64,000 nt of DNA from Mesorhizobium sp. B2-3-12 (GTDB taxonomy: Bacteria > Pseudomonadota > Alphaproteobacteria > Rhizobiales > Rhizobiaceae), in assembly GCF_006442205.1 (NCBI RefSeq), contig NZ_VFVR01000003.1:1-64000 (forward strand), written 5' to 3'. The notes under the pieces are model-generated. The model was not told the origin of the DNA and did not search any database. It saw nothing but the letters and a program-made list of their open reading frames with translations. Positions 59,465 to 64,000 of this stretch are shown here, piece after piece. The translations under genes were made by a program, and so were the position numbers. The number at the start of each line of letters is the position of its first letter. Position 1 is the stretch's first letter.

Positions 59465-60511
59465 ATGCCCTATATTGCCGCTGAAAACCGCTATGAGAAA
59501 ATGATCTACAACCGTTGCGGACGGTCCGGCCTGAAGCTGCCGGCGATCTCGCTCGGGCTGTGGCACAATTTCGGCGACGACACGCCGCATCGGACCAAGC
59601 AGGCGATCGCCCGCAAGGCTTTCGACCTCGGCATCACCCATTTCGACCTCGCCAACAATTATGGCCCGCCGCCCGGCTCGGCCGAGACCGCTTTCGGCGA
59701 GATCCTGCGCACCGATTTTGCAAGATATCGCGACGAACTGATCATCTCGACCAAGGCCGGCTACGAGATGTGGGCGGGCCCCTACGGTGAATGGGGCGGG
59801 CGCAAATACATGCTGGCCAGCCTCGACCAGAGCCTGAAACGGATGGGGATCGACTATGTCGACATCTTCTATTCGCATCGCTTCGATCCCGACACGCCGC
59901 TCGAAGAAACCATGGGCGCGCTCGACCATGCCGTGCGTTCGGGCAAGGCGCTCTATGCCGGCATCTCGTCCTACAATTCGCAGCGCACCCGCGAGGCCGC
60001 CGACATATTAAGGCAACTCGGCACGCCCTGCGTCATCCACCAGCCAAGCTATTCGATGCTGAACCGCTGGGTCGAGGAGGACGGGCTGCTTGACACGCTC
60101 GAAGGGCTCGGCGTCGGCTCGATCGTGTTCTCGCCGCTGGCGCAAGGCATGCTGACCGATAAATATCTCGGTGGCATTCCCGATGGCAGCCGAGCCTCGC
60201 AAGGCAAGTCGCTGAAGACGGCTTTCATCAACGACCGCACCATCGCCAACATCAAGGCGCTCGACGCGATCGCGGCCAAGCGCGGCCAGACGCTGGCGCA
60301 GATGGCGCTGGCCTGGGTGCTGCGCAAGGGCAAGGTGACGTCGGCGCTGATCGGCGCCAGCCGGCCCGAACAGGTGGAAGACTGCGTCGGGGCGCTGAAG
60401 GTGCTCGATTTCAGCGACGCCGAACTCGCTGAGATCGACACTTACGCGCGCGAGTCCGACATCAATCTGTGGGCGGCCTCCGCCGAGCGCAAAGGCCCGC
60501 CGAGAAAATAG
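59465..60511 (+). CDS. Aldo/keto reductase (YghZ/L-glyceraldehyde 3-phosphate reductase-like)
   Basis: A 348-residue AKR. Catalytic residues: Asp and Tyr in FDLANNYGPP, Lys in STKAGYEMW and His in YSHRFD. The AGYEMWAGPYGEWGGRKY segment is characteristic of YghZ/MgrA-type reductases, which reduce small aldehydes such as L-glyceraldehyde 3-phosphate and methylglyoxal. It lies 130 bases after the importer operon and may have its own promoter. Confidence 0.9.
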   Translation: MPYIAAENRYEKMIYNRCGRSGLKLPAISLGLWHNFGDDTPHRTKQAIARKAFDLGITHFDLANNYGPPPGSAETAFGEILRTDFARYRDELIISTKAGYEMWAGPYGEWGGRKYMLASLDQSLKRMGIDYVDIFYSHRFDPDTPLEETMGALDHAVRSGKALYAGISSYNSQRTREAADILRQLGTPCVIHQPSYSMLNRWVEEDGLLDTLEGLGVGSIVFSPLAQGMLTDKYLGGIPDGSRASQGKSLKTAFINDRTIANIKALDAIAAKRGQTLAQMALAWVLRKGKVTSALIGASRPEQVEDCVGALKVLDFSDAELAEIDTYARESDINLWAASAERKGPPRK

Positions 60512-60535
60512 CGCGGCCCAGAAGCCTGCAAACCG

Positions 60536-60563
60536 AAACGGCGGGAGCATTCCCGCCGTTTCC
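60536..60563. terminator. Strong bidirectional terminator
   Basis: AAACGGCGGGA (60536-60546) pairs perfectly with TCCCGCCGTTT (60551-60561) around GCAT, between the convergent AKR and trypsin-like protease genes. A and T runs on both sides allow termination in both directions. Confidence 0.85.
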
Positions 60564-60584
60564 TTATCCGAGGTGACTTTGGCT

Positions 60585-61682
60585 TCAGGGCGTTTTTGGC
60601 TTCATGGCCGTGCCCAGGCCCGGCTTCGGCTTTTCCGGAGCTGGAGCCTTGGTCTTCATCTTCTCATCGATCCAGCCGGTGTAGTTGGCCAGCCGCGTAT
60701 AGATGCCATAGGCGTCCTTATGGCCGCAGGCGGCACTGCCGTCGGCCGGCCCTTCACCCCAGGAGACGACACCGAGCTGGACCGGACCGTCGCTGCCGGT
60801 CATGAACAGCGGGCCGCCGCTGTCACCATTACAGGCATCGCGTACGCCGCTCGTGGTACCAGCGCAGATCATGTTTGATGTCAGCGGGTCGGTCATGTCG
60901 GCGGCGATCGCGTTGGCGGCGGCATCGATGCCCTTTTCCGAATAGCGCATGCGGTGCGACAGGTCGCCGAGCGCGGCTTTGAGGTCATGCGCGTAGATGG
61001 CCTTGATGCCGCTGTTGCAGGCGCTGTTCGGCTGAAGGTCGAGATCGGCGACCATCAGCGTGGTCGGGAAAGTGCCGTCCTGCATCTTGCCCCAGCCGGT
61101 GACCGTGGTCTTGCCGGCCTCGGGCGTCGCCTCATGGGTCAGCTTGATCGTCGGCGCATCGGCCGGCTCGGCCAGCCTCAGCAGGCCGAGATCATTGTCC
61201 AGCGTCTGCTCGCTGTAGCCCTCGTTGACGATCACTTCGATCACCTTGTGGCGCTTGCCTTCGCTGAGATCCGTGGCTCCGGTCAGCACGGTCACAGTGT
61301 CGGGTGAGATCGGACGGCCCTTGTCGTTGAGGCAGTGCGCGGCGGTCAGCACCCATTGCGGCGCGATCAGGCTGCCGCCGCAAAACTGCGCGTTTGCCTG
61401 CGAGGCGGGGTTCTCGTCCAGCCGGTTGCTGGTGAGAAGCGCGACCTGGAATGGATAGGCGCCCTTCTCGGCCTGGTTGCCGCCATAGACGCGATCGGCG
61501 CCGTCGGGATTCTCAGCCGCTGCCTTGGCCCTGGCTTCGTTCACCCGTTGCATCGGCGAGACCGCCGCTTCCGGCCTGACGGCGGCCTCGTCCGCCCGCC
61601 CGGTGTCGATCGAAGTGACGGCAGCGGCGATGCCAAGCAGCGATGCGGCAACGATTGGCCCGAACCGATTTGTGATGTGCAC
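60585..61682 (-). CDS. Secreted trypsin-like serine protease (S1A)
   Basis: A 365-residue protease. Start is GTG at 61682 with AGGAGG six bases upstream. Signal peptide about residues 1-30, then a propeptide to Arg64; the mature N-terminus would be Val-Tyr-Gly-Gly at 65, the usual zymogen cleavage. Catalytic triad His116, Asp164 and Ser288. Asp282, six before the Ser, is the trypsin S1-pocket position, predicting cleavage after Arg/Lys. The C-terminus is a Pro/Lys-rich tail of about 20 residues. Likely exported; target unknown. Confidence 0.9.
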   Translation of the reverse strand: MHITNRFGPIVAASLLGIAAAVTSIDTGRADEAAVRPEAAVSPMQRVNEARAKAAAENPDGADRVYGGNQAEKGAYPFQVALLTSNRLDENPASQANAQFCGGSLIAPQWVLTAAHCLNDKGRPISPDTVTVLTGATDLSEGKRHKVIEVIVNEGYSEQTLDNDLGLLRLAEPADAPTIKLTHEATPEAGKTTVTGWGKMQDGTFPTTLMVADLDLQPNSACNSGIKAIYAHDLKAALGDLSHRMRYSEKGIDAAANAIAADMTDPLTSNMICAGTTSGVRDACNGDSGGPLFMTGSDGPVQLGVVSWGEGPADGSAACGHKDAYGIYTRLANYTGWIDEKMKTKAPAPEKPKPGLGTAMKPKTP

Positions 61683-62080
61683 CTGAACCTCCTGAGACAA
61701 TTCTCCCGCGCGGATCGACGCCGGGCATTGTGCAAGGAGGTTCCGGTTCGACGAGCCCGCACACGTGCCGTATCGAAACGGCGCGCGATCGGTCACAAAA
61801 CCGAATCCCACTTTTGCTAACCGTGCCCGCGAGTAGAACCCGCGCAAAACTCTATAGCCCCCCACGGGCTACGTGGAAGCGATTTGTCATTGCCAATGTT
61901 GGATTATTTTAGGCAGTATATCGCTGACCGGTCTTTTTGTGGGGGCTTTAGATTGACCATGGTAAACAACGACCGGGTGGGCGCGTCGCCAGGCTTGCTC
62001 ATTTTTTGGCGCCACCACGATCTCGACAATATTTCTGTATTTTGATCCAGTCCTTGCTGACTTTTTGGGAGAGTCTCACC
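61683..62080. other. 398-base divergent intergenic region between two protease genes
   Basis: It is AT-richer than its surroundings and must hold both promoters. A short hairpin, TAGCCC-CCCAC-GGGCTA, is at 61855-61871. I see no convincing operator repeats and no credible small gene. Confidence 0.6.
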
Positions 62081-63172
62081 ATGACAAAACTGACATACGC
62101 TATGATTGCATCCGCATTGCTTTCCACGGCGATGTGGGCGGTTCCTGCTTTCGCCGATCCTGGCTCAGCCAGTTCCGGCAACGGGGAAAGCATGCGGGAC
62201 GTGACTTCGGGCGACTTCAAGCCGGGGCGGGCAAAACCGATCACGACACCGAAACTTACCGATGAAGACAGCCGCGCCGCGCCGCTCACCGACGAAGCGA
62301 CGGCTGTCAAATCCTATGGCATCGTCGGACGGTCCGCCGATGGCAAGGAGATCAAGATCGAGCCGAGCGAGGCGCTGCGGGAACTGATCATCAAGCAACT
62401 GAACGCCCCGGCCGATGGGCCGGAAGGCACCCAGCGCAAGACCGAGGATCCTGATCTTGGCGAAGGCGAAGCCGGTCGCCAGGTTTTCGGCGCCGACGAT
62501 CGCGTGCAGGTCAAGAACACCAAGACCTATCCGTTCTCGGCCATCGGCTATCTCGAAGCCAAATCGCCGAAAACCGGCAGCTTTGGTAGCTGCTCGGCGA
62601 CGCTGATCGGTCCGCGCACGGTGCTCACCGCCGCGCATTGCCTCTATAGCCATGAGGACAAGGACTGGCTGGCGGACTATCTGTTCGTGCCAGGTCTCAA
62701 CGGCAGCACCGCCGATGACGCCCCGTTCGGCGCCTTCACCTTTGAAAGCGCCTATGTGCTGCAGGGCTTCATCGACAACTACCAGGGCTATTACGGTTCG
62801 GTGATTCCATGGGATCTCGGCATCATCACGCTGAAGCAGGATGTCGGCACCAATCTCGGCTGGCTGGGCTACGCCAACTATGACGATCTCGGCGACTTCA
62901 CCGCCAATCTCGTCGGCTATCCCGGCGACAAGCCGATGGGCACGATGTGGAAGGCAAGCTGCGAGGTGCATGCCGAAAACATCGCCCCGGAATATTTCCA
63001 GTATGACTGCGATACGTTCCCGGGGTCGAGCGGCAGCTCGGTCTATGCCTATGACAACAACTCCAAGCAGCGCATCATCACTGGCGTCAACGTGGCGGAG
63101 AGCCCCGACGCGAACACCGCGGTGCGCCTGAACGCCGCCAACATCCAGTGGATCAACAGCCTTTACAAGTAA
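62081..63172 (+). CDS. Secreted V8/glutamyl endopeptidase-like serine protease (S1B)
   Basis: A 363-residue protease. Signal peptide about residues 1-25 (ending PAFA), a long pro-region to about residue 140, then the catalytic domain. Triad: His186 in TAAHC, Asp245 in PWDLGIIT and Ser317 in FPGSSGSSVY, the V8-type pattern. GGGAGAG lies seven bases before the ATG. It is divergent from a trypsin-like protease of a different branch. Confidence 0.88.
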   Translation: MTKLTYAMIASALLSTAMWAVPAFADPGSASSGNGESMRDVTSGDFKPGRAKPITTPKLTDEDSRAAPLTDEATAVKSYGIVGRSADGKEIKIEPSEALRELIIKQLNAPADGPEGTQRKTEDPDLGEGEAGRQVFGADDRVQVKNTKTYPFSAIGYLEAKSPKTGSFGSCSATLIGPRTVLTAAHCLYSHEDKDWLADYLFVPGLNGSTADDAPFGAFTFESAYVLQGFIDNYQGYYGSVIPWDLGIITLKQDVGTNLGWLGYANYDDLGDFTANLVGYPGDKPMGTMWKASCEVHAENIAPEYFQYDCDTFPGSSGSSVYAYDNNSKQRIITGVNVAESPDANTAVRLNAANIQWINSLYK

Positions 63173-63194
63173 TACTCGTAACGGCAGTTACAGG

Positions 63195-63224
63195 AAGGCG
63201 GCGGATCAATCCCGCCGCCTTTTT
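63195..63224 (+). terminator. Rho-independent terminator after the V8-like protease gene
   Basis: AAGGCGGCGG (63195-63204) pairs with CCGCCGCCTT (63212-63221) around seven bases, followed by TTTT. Confidence 0.88.
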
Positions 63225-63322
63225 CATGCCGACCCCTCCGTGCGGCTTCTCTTGCACGCGGACCGCGCCCCGACTACGCTTGATCGGCCCAAGGGGTTGG
63301 GCATCCAAAGGGGGCGAGGAGC

Positions 63323-64000
63323 ATGGCGCGGGCAAGGGCAGTGCTTGGTATCGCGGCCGCATTCATGCTGGCCACGCCGACGCTTTCACCGGCTTTCGCC
63401 GATTCGGCCACCATCCCCGGCGCCTGGGCGGAACGCGTGCAGATCCTCTACCAGAGCGACACGCGCTCGGTGCTGCGCAGGGCGGTGCGGGTGTGGGATT
63501 TCCATCCGGAGAAGGGCCTCGACTTCACCTGGGAGCCGGCGGCGGGCCAGTCGCCCGACCGGACGATCGCTCAGGATGAGACGATCAACGGCAAGGGCCG
63601 ACTGGTCTGGCGTGTGCGTGGTTCGGCGAGCTACGATCCCAAGACCATCTATTCCAGCTATTTCGGTGACATCATAAACGGCCGGCCCGACGGGCAAGGC
63701 AGGCTCGAATTGCGCTCGGGCGAGTTCTTCGATGGGCACTGGCTCGAAGGAGAACTCGACGGAAAGGGCATCCATGTCGATGCCGAGGGCAATCGCTATG
63801 AAGGACAATTCGTCAAGGGTGTCCCGAACGGCGAGGGCAGGTTGCTGTCGAAGACCGGCGAAATCTTTGCCGGCTCATTTGTCGATGGCGTAAAGAACGG
63901 CAAGGGCCGCACACGGCTCGCTGGAGGTACGGTCTACGAATCCCAATGGATGATGGGCAAGGAAATCGGCGGCACGCGGCCCGACGTTCTGGCCGACGCC
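63323..64000 (+). CDS. MORN-repeat protein, secreted, truncated by window end
   Basis: An open frame of 226 codons with no stop before the window edge. ATG at 63323 follows GGGGCGAGGAG. Residues 1-27 look like a signal peptide (ending PAFA). From about residue 110 a run of MORN-type repeats of about 23 residues appears, with units such as GDIINGRPDGQGRLE, FVKGVPNGEGRLL and FVDGVKNGKGRTRL. MORN repeats mediate binding to lipids or proteins. The full length and C-terminal domain cannot be seen. Confidence 0.85.
   Translation, partial: MARARAVLGIAAAFMLATPTLSPAFADSATIPGAWAERVQILYQSDTRSVLRRAVRVWDFHPEKGLDFTWEPAAGQSPDRTIAQDETINGKGRLVWRVRGSASYDPKTIYSSYFGDIINGRPDGQGRLELRSGEFFDGHWLEGELDGKGIHVDAEGNRYEGQFVKGVPNGEGRLLSKTGEIFAGSFVDGVKNGKGRTRLAGGTVYESQWMMGKEIGGTRPDVLADA

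Noticed and set aside
61683..62080. A small gene or regulatory RNA in the gap between the protease genes
   Set aside because: Short open frames there have no ribosome-binding site or conserved look, and the single 6-base hairpin is weak.
1..64000. tRNA, rRNA, CRISPR array, insertion sequence, phage or riboswitch
   Set aside because: No cloverleaf-like sequences, spaced identical repeats, transposase or integrase genes, or recognisable riboswitch cores were seen. A covariance-model scan would settle the small RNA question.

Overview
The window looks like chromosomal DNA of a Rhizobiales alphaproteobacterium, most likely Mesorhizobium or a close relative. Evidence: high GC content; many ABC importers paired with sugar-catabolic enzymes; recurring GC-rich palindromic intergenic repeats; and a FosX-type gene inside a C-P lyase (phn) operon, an arrangement known from M. 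loti. I saw no rRNA, tRNA, CRISPR array, insertion sequence or phage genes. This is dense catabolic and transport DNA.

Layout. 0.2-2.7 kb (minus): cupin, TIM-barrel enzyme and Tm-1-like/UPF0261 operon, with a divergent TetR gene. 3.8-9.5 kb (plus): a sugar-type ABC importer with one binding protein, two permeases, a small membrane protein and two ATPases. 9.7-16.4 kb: housekeeping and accessory genes (DUF4437 cupin, AraC regulator/MFS pair, TetR/SDR pair, GFA protein, amidase, secreted protein). 16.5-24.1 kb: a catabolic cluster with a D-2-hydroxyacid dehydrogenase, FCD-GntR regulator, enolase-superfamily dehydratase, three sugar-phosphate isomerase/epimerase-type proteins and a Gfo/Idh/MocA dehydrogenase, but no transporter.

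24.4-36.0 kb: a phosphonate module, phnG-H-I-fosX-J-K-L-hexapeptide transferase, then a 2H phosphoesterase, then phnC-D-E-E under a likely Pho box, with divergent phnF. phnM, phnN and phnP are not in the window. 36.0-44.8 kb: a sugar or sugar-acid locus with an RbsABC-type importer, Zn-dehydrogenase, aldo/keto reductase, UxaA-type dehydratase and a regulator carrying two winged-helix domains. 44.9-48.2 kb: copper genes (DUF2946, PCuAC, YcnI, CopC-CopD fusion). Then 6-phosphogluconate dehydrogenase and a LysR/NAD(P)H oxidoreductase pair. 51.7-59.3 kb: a LacI-controlled importer with an isomerase and a dehydrogenase. The end holds an aldo/keto reductase, two divergent secreted serine proteases and a MORN-repeat protein cut by the window edge.

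How the parts connect. Operator-like sequences tie several pieces together. A TGGTNNNACCA motif lies upstream of both the 3.8 kb importer and the transporter-less 16.5-24 kb cluster, which encodes an FCD-GntR regulator, so the two probably form one regulon. A 20-bp AT-rich element lies upstream of both rbsB-like and uxaA-like genes. Two reverse-complementary LacI operators flank the 52.7-53.1 kb divergent promoter region. All four binding-protein genes are followed by a hairpin before the next transporter gene or near it, suggesting a common way of making excess binding protein.
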